Assembly: GCA_017962745.1 (NCBI GenBank)
Contig: JAGCUR010000019.1
Coordinates: 1-53,013, forward strand
Origin: Bacilli bacterium
GTDB lineage: Bacteria > Bacillota_I > Bacilli_A > ML615J-28 > CAG-698
Direction of reading: 5' to 3'
DNA: 53,013 nt
Each line of letters begins with the position of its first letter. Position 1 is the first letter of the stretch. Position numbers and translations under genes: made by a program. Of the stretch, positions 8,766 to 16,870 are shown one piece after another. The notes beneath the pieces are model-generated. The model ran no database searches, was not told the origin of the DNA, and saw only the letters and a list, made by a program, of their open reading frames with translations.

Positions 8766-9617
8766 TTAATATTCTAGCGAATCTACTGAATTCATAAAAG
8801 TTTCCAGTGTCATCGCATCTAATATATGTTTATCATTGACAAACGGTTTAATGTCTCTTCTTACTGATTCAAAATCAGTGGATTTAAATTTATCTCTTAA
8901 CATTTCCTTGATGTAATCTAAAGAAATATTATTTATTTTTCCGCCTAATGATTTTTCTAATTTGTTTTTAAAATATACGATGTTTAATTTAGCTTTATTA
9001 TTTAGATAGAACATATAATCATAAAAGTCTCTACCTTTAACACGATGTGCCCAGCCTCTCGTTAACAAAGCACATAATTTGCCAGCAAACAACGAATTGA
9101 AATCGTAACATAATACGCTTGCAAAATTAGGAGAGACTAGTGTTTTAACATCATAGCTGGCACCATGTGTATATTGCATACTAACTTCTAACTTAACTGA
9201 AAGTGATTGTTCTTTATTCATTTGGACATCGCCTAAATATTCTTTCGCTAATTCGTAATAACGTACCTTTATAATTCTGCGCCTTATTTCTCCATCATCA
9301 TAGCCTTCTTTTTTATGAATTGTAGTGCTTAATCCAAATGATTCTATTGCATCTTTACAACTCCCAATATAATCATCCCAGTTAAATTCCACATTATCTT
9401 TTATGACATTAAAATCTAAATCTTCAGAGAAACGACCTAGGCGATAAAATATTCTCAAACATGTTCCACCATAAAAAGCAACTTTGTTAAATAATCCCTT
9501 TCTAGCCAATGCGCACAATGATATTTCTTGAATAAGTTCTCTTAAAACATTTTCCAATTCTTCAATATTACTCACTTTATTAATATTAAGTGATTGTAAA
9601 ATATAATTATTAATCAT
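8766..9617 (-). CDS. AbiEii-type nucleotidyltransferase toxin
   Basis: This 283-residue protein carries the AbiEii/AbiGii (DUF1814) nucleotidyltransferase signature: YGGTCLRIFYRLGRFSEDLDF at about residues 48-68 gives the GG-T-x-R and S-E-D-x-D metal-binding motif. KGRDFYDYMFYL near residue 205 is the conserved C-terminal motif. Members pair with AbiEi antitoxins in type IV toxin-antitoxin and phage abortive-infection systems; related toxins modify tRNA ends. The gene overlaps the upstream antitoxin gene by 8 bp, as expected for a coupled pair. All key residues appear present, so it is probably functional. Confidence 0.9.
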   Translation of the reverse strand: MINNYILQSLNINKVSNIEELENVLRELIQEISLCALARKGLFNKVAFYGGTCLRIFYRLGRFSEDLDFNVIKDNVEFNWDDYIGSCKDAIESFGLSTTIHKKEGYDDGEIRRRIIKVRYYELAKEYLGDVQMNKEQSLSVKLEVSMQYTHGASYDVKTLVSPNFASVLCYDFNSLFAGKLCALLTRGWAHRVKGRDFYDYMFYLNNKAKLNIVYFKNKLEKSLGGKINNISLDYIKEMLRDKFKSTDFESVRRDIKPFVNDKHILDAMTLETFMNSVDSLEY

Positions 9618-10197
9618 TCTTTACTCCTAAAAAATTCCTAAGGTTTTTTACAGTCTTACTTTTATAATGATACGACAATTCAATTAACTTTTCCTTGTCC
9701 AAATTATCGAATTCGATTTCATCAATTCGCAAATCATCGAATAACAGTTCTTCCATTGTTTCTTCGTTTTCATCTATGTTTATTTTTGAAAGTGTATCAA
9801 GCAATGCTTTTTCACGGGAAGCTATCATTATCGAATAACCTTCGAGCTGGATAACATCAACTCCATATGGATAGGCATCTTCGTTTATATCTTCATAATA
9901 GAAATCACCAAAATCATTTATAAATTCTTTTGTCTTGTTCTTTCTAAAAGTAGCTGACATTGTTAGATATACTCTTTCAGGAATCATATCATAATACGAC
10001 AATGCACTTTCAAACGATATATACGATGGATAAACAATCACATTTGCTAATGCAAACTTATTAGCTGATTTATTTGTTTCATATATTCCTCTTTGCACAC
10101 AAAACAAATTACCACTATTTACTTCTCTTTTAATTTTTTCGTAAATATTATTATAATTACGATATTCATACTTTAATGTATCAATTGTCTTAATCAT
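9610..10197 (-). CDS. AbiEi-type antitoxin / transcriptional autorepressor
   Basis: This 195-residue protein lies immediately before the AbiEii gene. Its N-terminus (residues 1-45) resembles the winged helix of AbiEi antitoxins, with the GNLFCVQRGIYETN wing pattern. The rest contains the SFESALSYY and REKALLDTL motifs common in AbiEi. The start chosen is ATG at 10197 because GGAGG sits 7 nt upstream; a longer frame to 10263 would run through the promoter. AbiEi proteins neutralise the toxin and repress their own promoter by binding inverted repeats; such a repeat overlaps the -10 here. Confidence 0.85.
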   Translation of the reverse strand: MIKTIDTLKYEYRNYNNIYEKIKREVNSGNLFCVQRGIYETNKSANKFALANVIVYPSYISFESALSYYDMIPERVYLTMSATFRKNKTKEFINDFGDFYYEDINEDAYPYGVDVIQLEGYSIMIASREKALLDTLSKINIDENEETMEELLFDDLRIDEIEFDNLDKEKLIELSYHYKSKTVKNLRNFLGVKND

Positions 10198-10213
10198 AAT
10201 TATTCCTCCACAT

Positions 10214-10248
10214 ACTCCAATTATAATGGAGTTATTGGAGAATGTCAA
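10214..10248 (-). promoter_or_regulatory. Perfect sigma-A promoter with overlapping operator of the AbiE operon
   Basis: The minus strand reads TTGACA, 17 bp, TATAAT, the full consensus (-35 at 10243-10248, -10 at 10220-10225). The inverted repeat ACTCCA-7 nt-TGGAGT at 10214-10232 covers the -10. Two further half-site-like copies flank it: GGAG at 10237-10240 and CTCCA at 10206-10210, the latter inside the ribosome binding site. This fits tight autorepression by AbiEi. Confidence 0.8.
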
Positions 10249-10253
10249 GCACA

Positions 10254-10274
10254 ATAAAAACACCCTAGGGGTGC
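10254..10274 (-). terminator. Terminator after PHP phosphatase gene
   Basis: A short GC stem CACCC/GGGTG with a CTA loop is followed on the minus strand by TTTTTATT. It overlaps the end of the PHP gene and lies just before the AbiE promoter. Confidence 0.65.
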
Positions 10275-11063
10275 TTATAATTCATAATGATGCTCGCATC
10301 TATCAACAAAGTAACATAGATACTTAAAACCAGCATCTTTGATCATCGCTATATATTTATCAAAATTAAGGCGATAATTTTCAACTTTATGCGCATCGCT
10401 TGATAAAGTTAATTTTCTACCACCTAAACTATAATATAGATTAAGAATATACTTTAAGTATTCATCATCATTAATTGTATTTTGAACTTTAGAATTAATT
10501 TCTAATGCTTTATTATCATTAATCAACTTATTAAATATCTTGATCAACTTATCTTCATATAATTTAATATCTTCGCTAGGATTTACCATCCTAGCTGTTT
10601 TAAAGCCATAATCAAAATGGCTTAAAACATCAAAGTCACTAAAATTAGATATCGCTTTAAATACTTGATCAAAGTAACTACATAAATCATTATAAGTATC
10701 CATAAATGATTCTTTTAAATAATAATCATGTATTCCATCATCATGAGCACTCAATTGCACTAAATCAAATTTATGATACCTTAGCATATTTATCATATCT
10801 AAATAGTGATCTTCTCTATAACCTAATTCTATTCCATATAAAAAAGTTATATTTGGATATAGCGGTATTAAAGTTTTACATTCTTTTCGTAAAGCATCAA
10901 AATCAGCGATCCAACTTTTTTTAAAAGTTGGTGGATCGTAATCCACATGTTCACAAGTCATAAAGTATTTTATACCTTGTCTATTTGCTATATCTAAATA
11001 TGCTTTTAAATTTTCATTAGAATCTTCCGAGTAATGTGAATGCATATGTTGATCATGTAACAT
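10275..11063 (-). CDS. PHP-domain phosphatase, HisK-type histidinol-phosphatase family
   Basis: This 262-residue PHP-fold metal phosphoesterase has the N-terminal HMHSHYSEDS (HxH), TCEHVDY, DVLSHFDYG and the C-terminal LSSDAH metal-binding motifs. Architecture and length match HisK-type histidinol-phosphatases. No other histidine biosynthesis gene is in the window, so the true substrate may differ. Start ATG has AGGAGG 5 nt upstream. It sits between terminators on both sides and is monocistronic. Confidence 0.85.
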   Translation of the reverse strand: MLHDQHMHSHYSEDSNENLKAYLDIANRQGIKYFMTCEHVDYDPPTFKKSWIADFDALRKECKTLIPLYPNITFLYGIELGYREDHYLDMINMLRYHKFDLVQLSAHDDGIHDYYLKESFMDTYNDLCSYFDQVFKAISNFSDFDVLSHFDYGFKTARMVNPSEDIKLYEDKLIKIFNKLINDNKALEINSKVQNTINDDEYLKYILNLYYSLGGRKLTLSSDAHKVENYRLNFDKYIAMIKDAGFKYLCYFVDRCEHHYEL

Positions 11064-11074
11064 AAATACCTCCT

Positions 11075-11103
11075 AAAAAAGTCTTTCCGAAGAAAGACTT
11101 TTT
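11075..11103 (-). terminator. Terminator of the tmk-holB-ricT-trmN6-terB operon
   Basis: The stem AAAGTCTTTC / GAAAGACTTT with a 4-nt loop is followed by TTTT on the minus strand, just past the stop at 11111. Confidence 0.88.
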
Positions 11104-11110
11104 AATACTT

Positions 11111-11515
11111 TTATTCAGAAATTAATCGTTTTGCATTTTCACGCAAATCACGTTCTGCGTAAACTAGTTTCATTAGTTCTTTCTTTTTCTTTTCACTAAT
11201 TCCAAATGCTTCTTGAATCTTTTCGATTAATAAATGTTCTTCTACTGAATATAATTCATCATTTAATGTAAGAGCAACAACATTCATATAAACAAGGCGT
11301 TTTGTGGAATCATTTTTCTTAGCGAAATAATTGATCAATTTATCAATTGATAAAGTAGATAATTTATAACTATTAAAACTTTCACCTAATTCATATTTTA
11401 AACGATTAAAAATCTTTTGTTCTGTTTCAGTTGCTTTTCCATCAACTAAAACAACACGATTTAATAAATCGATAAAGTATTTCTTTTCTTCTCTTGTTAA
11501 TAAACTTAGTAACAT
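11111..11515 (-). CDS. TerB-like helical protein of unknown function
   Basis: A 134-residue all-helical protein. The layout, a first half with VDGKATETEQKIF and a second half with ALTLNDELYSVEEHLLIEKI, resembles the TerB/DjlA metal-binding helical fold, in which acidic residues after each helix bind metal. The assignment is by pattern only. It is the last gene of the tmk operon, 28 bp after trmN6. A TATAAT at 11538-11543 overlapping the end of trmN6 may give it an additional promoter. Confidence 0.6.
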   Translation of the reverse strand: MLLSLLTREEKKYFIDLLNRVVLVDGKATETEQKIFNRLKYELGESFNSYKLSTLSIDKLINYFAKKNDSTKRLVYMNVVALTLNDELYSVEEHLLIEKIQEAFGISEKKKKELMKLVYAERDLRENAKRLISE

Positions 11516-11543
11516 AACATTACCTCCATCTAATTAGATTATA

Positions 11544-12275
11544 TCATACTTTTTTATAATTAAAAATACTTAATACTTCGTTTGTATAAATATTTTTACT
11601 ATTATCTAAATAAATATAAAGTGGTTCCTCAACTTTCACATCATCGGCTTTATTCTTTTTAGCTTCAACTAAAACAAGTAAGGCGTTATCACCTATTTTA
11701 GGATAAACAAATCGCATTCTTTTAACCCCAAAATTATTTTGTTTTAATAAGGTTAATATTTCTTGGATTCTTTCGCATCGATGAATGAAATAAAAGCTGC
11801 CCCCATCTACAAGTAATCTACTTGCTTCCTTTACGATATCTAAAAAGTTACATTTTAGTTCGTGACGAGCAATACTTAAATAATCATTTTTATTTAAGTG
11901 TGAATCCTCACTTACTTTGAAGTAAGGCGGATTACAACTAACAATATCAAATTTATCATTGCCAACTACTTTATAAATATTTATTAAATTAGCATTGATG
12001 ATTTCAATATTTTTAATAATATTTATTTCTACACTTTTCTTAGCAAGACTAGCTATATATTCTTGAATCTCAATACCAATAATATTCGCATCACTTTTTA
12101 GTGTTAAAAATAAAGGAATGGGCGCATTACCTGTGCATAAATCAATTATACTTTTTGCATTATTAGTATTAATAAATGAAGCAAGTAGTAAGCTATCAAT
12201 AGAAAAGCTAAAAGCATCACTATCTTGATATATCTTTAGCCCATCATAACCTAATAAATCATGGATTACTTCCAT
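11544..12275 (-). CDS. trmN6: tRNA1(Val) (adenine37-N6)-methyltransferase family (TrmN6/YabB)
   Basis: This 243-residue class I SAM methyltransferase has IIDLCTGNAPIPLFL as SAM motif I and SCNPPYFKV as the NPPY catalytic motif of N6-adenine methyltransferases. It follows ricT as yabB follows yaaT and yabA in Bacillus, supporting the YabB/TrmN6 identity. The start codon shares a base with the ricT stop (TAATG coupling). The target adenine is inferred from the family. Confidence 0.9.
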   Translation of the reverse strand: MEVIHDLLGYDGLKIYQDSDAFSFSIDSLLLASFINTNNAKSIIDLCTGNAPIPLFLTLKSDANIIGIEIQEYIASLAKKSVEINIIKNIEIINANLINIYKVVGNDKFDIVSCNPPYFKVSEDSHLNKNDYLSIARHELKCNFLDIVKEASRLLVDGGSFYFIHRCERIQEILTLLKQNNFGVKRMRFVYPKIGDNALLVLVEAKKNKADDVKVEEPLYIYLDNSKNIYTNEVLSIFNYKKV

Positions 12276-13138
12276 TATTCTAAATCCTTTAATTCATCAC
12301 TAATTACATCATTATTTTTATCTCTTTTCTTACTCTTAGAAATAACATTTTTAATGTCACTAGCTGGACATTTTTCAATATTATCATCTTTCTTAACTGA
12401 TATTATTTCTCTTAAGAAATCAACATTTACAACTTCGCAACCTTTGCAAGATGGAGTATCTACGATATCACCAATATCAGGTAATCTCTTTCTAGCTTCT
12501 GCGTATACGCCCTCTTCATAACCAATGCAGCACATTAGTTTTCCACAAAGCCCTGTAATCTTACTAGCCGTTAAGCTCATGTTTTGATCTTTAGCCATTT
12601 TCATCGTTACTAAATCAAATTCTCTTAAATGTTTAGCGCAGCATAGCTCTCTTCCGCAGATACCAATGCCACCCATCATTTTAGCACCTTCACGTTGGCC
12701 AATTTGACGTAACTCGATTCTAACTCTCATTACAGCTGCTAAGCTTTTAACTAGCTCTCTAAAGTCAACTCTACCTTCCGCGTTATAATAAATAAGTAGT
12801 TTTGTACCATCTAGAGTATATTCTATACCAACTACTTTCATATCAAGTTTATGTTCTTCAATAATATTTTTAATAATTGGTAAATCTTCTTCCGCTTTAG
12901 CTTCATTAGCAATAAAGTTACGGATATCTTTTTCGGTAGCTGGTCTAACTACATCTTTTAATTCTTTTTCTAATTTTTCATCTTCTATTTCTTGAATTGG
13001 TTTTACGACTTTACCTAGTTCTAATCCCCTAACAGTTTCTACTACTACCATTGATCCTACTTTTAATTTAAAAGGATCGGGATTAAACCAATATATTTTA
13101 CCGCCGTCTTTAAAACCAACGCCTACAACTTTTTTCAA
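12275..13138 (-). CDS. ricT: RicT/YaaT, PSP1-domain iron-sulfur protein of the RNase Y-specificity complex
   Basis: This PSP1 C-terminal domain protein has the two cysteine groups CGRELCCAKHL and CGKLMCCIGYE (about residues 165-215), ligands of the Fe-S cluster in Bacillus YaaT. In Bacillus the RicAFT complex (YmcA-YlbF-YaaT) directs RNase Y mRNA processing. Position holB-yaaT-yabB is conserved. The preferred start is TTG at 13138 because AGAGGTG lies 6 nt upstream and the product begins KKVVGVGF as in homologues; a GTG at 13147 lies within that site. Confidence 0.9.
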   Translation of the reverse strand: MKKVVGVGFKDGGKIYWFNPDPFKLKVGSMVVVETVRGLELGKVVKPIQEIEDEKLEKELKDVVRPATEKDIRNFIANEAKAEEDLPIIKNIIEEHKLDMKVVGIEYTLDGTKLLIYYNAEGRVDFRELVKSLAAVMRVRIELRQIGQREGAKMMGGIGICGRELCCAKHLREFDLVTMKMAKDQNMSLTASKITGLCGKLMCCIGYEEGVYAEARKRLPDIGDIVDTPSCKGCEVVNVDFLREIISVKKDDNIEKCPASDIKNVISKSKKRDKNNDVISDELKDLE

Positions 13139-13140
13139 GA

Positions 13141-14118
13141 TTAACACCTCTTAATTTCTGTAAACAACTGTGCATATAATAAATCTTTATTCACATTATA
13201 TGTAAGTCTTTCTTTAAACTCTAATAATAACTCTAAAATAGCAATTTCTTGCTCTATCTTTAGACTAGGTCTATTCTTAGCTAACGTTTCGCAAAATACT
13301 AATTTATCAAGATCAACATCTTGATTAATTAATATTTTAATTTTATCGTTTTGCGCTGCCGTTAACATATCAAAAAACATCATATGATAACTCTTTAGCG
13401 TTTCCTCAATTAAGAATTTACCTTTTGTAAACATAATAAGAATACCATTATGATCTCTTGCTTCAAATGATAAAGTTACATCAATGGCAAGCTCTATCAT
13501 TTTAGTAATCATATTATCATTAGTCATCTTACGCGCTTCTTCTATATTATAAGTAAGAGACGCAATAATATGACTGGCTTCAGTATTTATACCTCTATCT
13601 TCTAAATCCCCTAATATTTCTAATCTATTAATCGGTGCAAAGTTAATAACTTGGCATCTTGATTTAACAGTCGATAATATACGGTTCGCATTTTCGGTAA
13701 TTAATACTCCATAAGTGTTTTCATTCATTTCTTCTAAAAACTTTAAAAGCGAATTAGCTGAACTTGAAGTAAGTTTATCTGCTTCATAGATAATAAATAT
13801 CTTTTTAGTTTCACTAGTTAAGCCAAAATCATTTTGTAAATCAATGATTTGTTCTTTCTTAATATATTCACCAGCTGGTTTAATAATAGTTAAGTTGGGA
13901 TTTGTACCATTAGCTACTTTTAAGCATTGGTTGCACTGCCCACAAGCCCCACTTATTTCGCAAAGTATTAAGCTAGCTAAATATCTAGCCGCATCTTTTT
14001 TAAAAGTACCTCTAGGCCCCGCAAATAAATAGATTGGTACGAGCCTATCTTTTTTAAAACTATTATCAAGCAGTTTTACAACCGCTGGTTGATATTTCTT
14101 TAAATCTTCAAAACTCAT
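13141..14118 (-). CDS. holB: DNA polymerase III delta' subunit
   Basis: This 325-residue AAA+ clamp-loader subunit shows YLFAGPRGTFKKDAARYLA (P-loop region), the zinc module CEISGACGQCNQC, and LLKFLEEMNENTYGVLITE with SRCQVINF (sensor 1 / SRC motif). It acts in loading the sliding clamp at the fork. It lies 7 bp after tmk, the conserved Bacillota order. The P-loop is degenerate (GPRGTFKK), as expected for a non-hydrolysing delta' subunit. Confidence 0.93.
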   Translation of the reverse strand: MSFEDLKKYQPAVVKLLDNSFKKDRLVPIYLFAGPRGTFKKDAARYLASLILCEISGACGQCNQCLKVANGTNPNLTIIKPAGEYIKKEQIIDLQNDFGLTSETKKIFIIYEADKLTSSSANSLLKFLEEMNENTYGVLITENANRILSTVKSRCQVINFAPINRLEILGDLEDRGINTEASHIIASLTYNIEEARKMTNDNMITKMIELAIDVTLSFEARDHNGILIMFTKGKFLIEETLKSYHMMFFDMLTAAQNDKIKILINQDVDLDKLVFCETLAKNRPSLKIEQEIAILELLLEFKERLTYNVNKDLLYAQLFTEIKRC

Positions 14119-14125
14119 AATATAC

Positions 14126-14749
14126 CTACTTAATTAAATCATTGATGATTTTCATACAATCATCTAGGACTAGTTCGCGATCTTTATTGCCATCAATACT
14201 TATAAAGCGATCTGGAAACATATCGCATAACTTCTTATAGCCATCATATACCATCTTATGAAAATTCATCTTTTCTAAATCTAATCTATTTTGATTGCGG
14301 TTATTATCTTTAATACGGGCAAGTCCAACTTCAGGTGTCACATCCACAAATATTGTTTTATCAGGTAACAAGCCGTCTGTAGCAAAGAGGTTAACATTTA
14401 ATACTTCCTCAATCCCAATTTCTCTAGCATATCCTTGATAAGCTAGACTTGAGTCAATATATCTGTCACATAGTACAATATAACCTTCTTCAAGTTTTGG
14501 TATAACTACTTCAATTAAATGTTGTCTTCTGCTAGCTGCATATAAGAGAGCTTCAGTTCTTTTATCCATTTTCGTATTATTGACATTTAAAATAACACTT
14601 CTAATTTGTTCAGCTATTTCAACCCCACCAGGTTCTCTAGTCTTATATACTTTTTTGCCACTAGCTAATAACTTATCATATACTTTATTAATTAAAGTAG
14701 TCTTTCCACTACCTTCGCCACCTTCAAATGTGATAAACAAACCTTTCAT
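14126..14749 (-). CDS. tmk: Thymidylate kinase
   Basis: It phosphorylates dTMP to dTDP. Visible motifs: the P-loop [17 protein letters not shown], the [15 protein letters not shown] motif and a LID region near 140-155. The start chosen is ATG at 14749, giving the canonical [18 protein letters not shown] lies upstream. An in-frame ATG at 14761 adds four residues and cannot be excluded. It heads the operon tmk-holB-ricT-trmN6-terB. Confidence 0.95.
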   Translation of the reverse strand: MKGLFITFEGGEGSGKTTLINKVYDKLLASGKKVYKTREPGGVEIAEQIRSVILNVNNTKMDKRTEALLYAASRRQHLIEVVIPKLEEGYIVLCDRYIDSSLAYQGYAREIGIEEVLNVNLFATDGLLPDKTIFVDVTPEVGLARIKDNNRNQNRLDLEKMNFHKMVYDGYKKLCDMFPDRFISIDGNKDRELVLDDCMKIINDLIK

Positions 14750-14786
14750 AATAGCCACCATTCTTTTAATATATTTCTATATTTGC

Positions 14787-14815
14787 ATTATCGCATAAAT
14801 TAGCAAATTTCTCAA
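14787..14815 (-). promoter_or_regulatory. Promoter of the tmk operon
   Basis: The minus strand reads TTGAGA, 17 bp, GATAAT with a TG extension before the -10 (TGCGATAAT). -35 at 14810-14815, -10 at 14787-14792. Confidence 0.7.
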
Positions 14816-14822
14816 TACTTTT

Positions 14823-14852
14823 AAAAAAGAGACAATTAAATTGTCTCTTTTA
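14823..14852 (-). terminator. Terminator of the decayed sigma/anti-sigma operon
   Basis: The perfect stem AAAAGAGACAAT / ATTGTCTCTTTT has a 3-nt loop and a T-run on the minus strand. It follows the broken secreted-protein gene. Confidence 0.88.
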
Positions 14853-14892
14853 TATTAATAATTATCTATTTTATAATCATCTTTTCGCTTTA

Positions 14893-15079
14893 CTATGCAA
14901 GGAATAAATGTATTACTTCACTAATAGATTGGTCTAGAATAACCACTACGCAATCATCATCAAAATCGCCATCAATGTTTGTGTTAAGTGTTGTATGCTC
15001 ACTGTATGATGCGGCATTGCTATTAATTATCAAAGCGCTAAATAAAAACATAAATTACAATTAAAACTTTAATTTTCAT
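14893..15079 (-). pseudogene. Broken secreted-protein gene (frameshifted and truncated N-terminus)
   Basis: An ATG at 15079 with GGAG 8-9 nt upstream starts a signal-peptide-like MKIKVLIVIYVFI and hits a stop. Removing one base from the T-run at about 15046-15050 restores a longer frame: a hydrophobic helix, then NSNAASYSEHTT and DGDFDDDCVVVIL, ending at TAG 14893. So the sequence holds an intact ribosome site, a signal peptide with one frameshift, about 35 mature residues, then loss of the rest, with the operon terminator still downstream. The mature start vaguely resembles the prodomain of secreted subtilisin-type peptidases; that is weak. A 52-codon frame from ATG 15051 could be translated instead. 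The rest of 14749-15100 (a stretch without an intact gene) holds only the tmk promoter and the terminator. Confidence 0.55.
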
Positions 15080-15100
15080 ATTAGTATTCTCCACATCAAG

Positions 15101-16246
15101 TTAATTTTTATTATGATATTCACTTATTAAAGTTAAATCCTCTTCCGTTACAAGCCCTTTTTCGTAAGCTTCACTTAATTTATAAAATATATTACCAGTC
15201 CATAAAAGTATTTCTCTATTGCTAAATAAATAATGAAATGTGACATTTCCTATAACGACATCTTTTGTCATCCCTGTATCACCATAATCTGCCAGTTTGA
15301 TTAGCACAACATCATATCCATTATAATTACCATAATATTTTTGTATTAAAACTCTTCCAGCAGGATAGTTGCCGCTTAGATAAGCATCTACATAACTTTG
15401 TTTGATATCATATTCTTTTTTAATATAATTATCTAGATAATCTATTTTTCCTTGAGATATCAATGAAATAAACAATGATTTCAATTCCACATCATAAACA
15501 TCAGTTCCATTTCTTTCTGTTATGCTTATTAAAACATATCCACTATCATATACTCGTATTTGTATTGTTCTTGAATCATCAACACTTTTTAGATAAAAAG
15601 TATATTCATTGTTATATTCTCCACTTAGAATATCTTTATACTCATTATGGAAAGAATCCGCTTTATCAATTATATTAATGTAAGGTAAATCAAATTTTAA
15701 TAACAAATCACTATAAAAAGCTTTATTAAACTCCCACATTACTGAACTAAATCTTCCTTTAATCATACGGATATCTGTTATTTCATTTATATTAAAAATC
15801 TTATCTAAGGATGTATAGTTATCATTATCATTTAAACAATCTTTCCATTCAACACTATTTTTTAAATTATTAATCGTAATATTGTTTGCATACGTTAACT
15901 TGTCTATATTTATCTTTTCTTGTTTATCAGCAGAAACATTTTGAATATCTTTTTCTATATTCATTATCGCTATCATTTTTTCTTCATCGTTATCAATATA
16001 TTCTAAATTATTAATAGCTTTATTTATTTTAGATATATCTATTGACTCTCTATTGATTAATAGCACTATACTTAAAATAGTAATGATAAAAAGTACTACA
16101 AAACTAGGTATATAATAAATACGTCTTGTCAATTTTTTATTATATTCTACATTTCTTGCTTTGCATGCTTCAAGCACTTTATCTTTATTGCCTTCAATAT
16201 TTGGAATATCAAGTTTTAATAATTCTTCTAATTCTTTATCTTCCAT
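15101..16246 (-). CDS. Membrane anti-sigma-factor-like protein
   Basis: About 45 cytoplasmic residues rich in charged residues precede one transmembrane helix (about residues 45-67, IPSFVVLFIITILSIVLLI), followed by a 310-residue extracellular part. Topology and position directly after an ECF sigma gene, with an 11-bp overlap, indicate an anti-sigma factor. The C-terminal region includes YYGNYNGYDVVLI and EAYEKGLVTEEDL, a motif style I recall from uncharacterised secreted Bacillota proteins. No zinc anti-sigma motif is seen in the N-terminus. Start ATG 16246 has AGGAG 7 nt upstream. With the sigma gene frameshifted, its function may be lost. Confidence 0.7.
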   Translation of the reverse strand: MEDKELEELLKLDIPNIEGNKDKVLEACKARNVEYNKKLTRRIYYIPSFVVLFIITILSIVLLINRESIDISKINKAINNLEYIDNDEEKMIAIMNIEKDIQNVSADKQEKINIDKLTYANNITINNLKNSVEWKDCLNDNDNYTSLDKIFNINEITDIRMIKGRFSSVMWEFNKAFYSDLLLKFDLPYINIIDKADSFHNEYKDILSGEYNNEYTFYLKSVDDSRTIQIRVYDSGYVLISITERNGTDVYDVELKSLFISLISQGKIDYLDNYIKKEYDIKQSYVDAYLSGNYPAGRVLIQKYYGNYNGYDVVLIKLADYGDTGMTKDVVIGNVTFHYLFSNREILLWTGNIFYKLSEAYEKGLVTEEDLTLISEYHNKN

Positions 16247-16740
16247 CACTTGCTCTCCTTTTAATAATAATTTCTTTTAACTTATTTTTTGCTCTATTAA
16301 GCCTTGTAGTAACGTTACTTTCGCTTATCTTTAAAATACTAGTTATCTCTTTAATGCTATAATTATCAAAATAATGAAGAATAATTATAGTTTTATAACT
16401 TTCACTTAGCAAATTAACACACTCATATATATCTTTGTTTTTATCGTCGTTTATATAAGTGTCCGGAAGACTATCAATGTATTCGCTATTTGTAAGTATA
16501 TTTGTATTTTTCTTCTTGCGCAAAAAAATCTAGTGATTTATTAATAGTTATGCGAATTAACCAATATTTTTCACTATTATCGCTAAAAGTTTTATGAGCT
16601 CGATAAAACTTGATAAATACTTCTTGCACGATGTCTTCAGCTTCAAAACTATCATGCGTATAGCCATATGCTATATTGAATAATTCTTTAAAGTATTGAT
16701 CAAAAACGCGCGTAAATTCTGAATCAGTCAATTGCTTCAT
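16236..16740 (-). pseudogene. ECF-type RNA polymerase sigma factor, split by a homopolymer frameshift
   Basis: Two overlapping frames together give one sigma factor. The first (16740-16486) has region 2: FDQYFKELFNIAYGYTHD, AEDIVQEVFIKFYR and WLIRITINKSLDFF. The second (up to stop 16236) has region 4: LLSESYKTIIILHYFDNYS followed by the helix-turn-helix IKEITSILKISESNVTTRL. They switch frame at seven consecutive T residues (A run 16522-16528 on the plus strand). With six T residues the protein reads INKSLDFLRKKKN, the usual linker start of ECF factors. The second frame has only a TTG and no ribosome site. This is a recent inactivation, a phase-variable tract, slippage, or a sequencing error. 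ATG 16740 follows AAGGAGG. Confidence 0.85.
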
Positions 16741-16758
16741 ATGACCTCCTTACCAAAT

Positions 16759-16804
16759 ACATTTTAGCCCTTCACATATAAAACGATTTGAAGGGCCAAA
16801 ATGT
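16759..16804. repeat. 16-bp inverted repeat upstream of the sigma gene
   Basis: The arms ACATTTTAGCCCTTCA and TGAAGGGCCAAAATGT are complementary except one position, with a 14-nt loop. It sits 19 bp before the sigma start, in the leader or promoter region. There is no T-run in the direction of the gene, so it is not a terminator for it. A regulatory hairpin or operator is possible. Confidence 0.6.
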
Positions 16805-16835
16805 CACACTTTTTTAAAAATATTTTAATTATTTT

Positions 16836-16866
16836 AAAACAAGTCTATTTCTAGACTTGCTTTTTT
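16836..16866 (-). terminator. Terminator after the 604-aa exported protein gene
   Basis: The stem CAAGTCTA / TAGACTTG, extended by A/T pairs, has a 4-nt loop and a T-run on the minus strand, just past the stop at 16871. Confidence 0.88.
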
Positions 16867-16870
16867 AATC

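Noticed and set aside
16236-16523. Region 4 of the sigma factor as an independent gene
   Set aside because: Its only start is a TTG without a ribosome site in the homopolymer; it is the 3' half of the frameshifted sigma gene.
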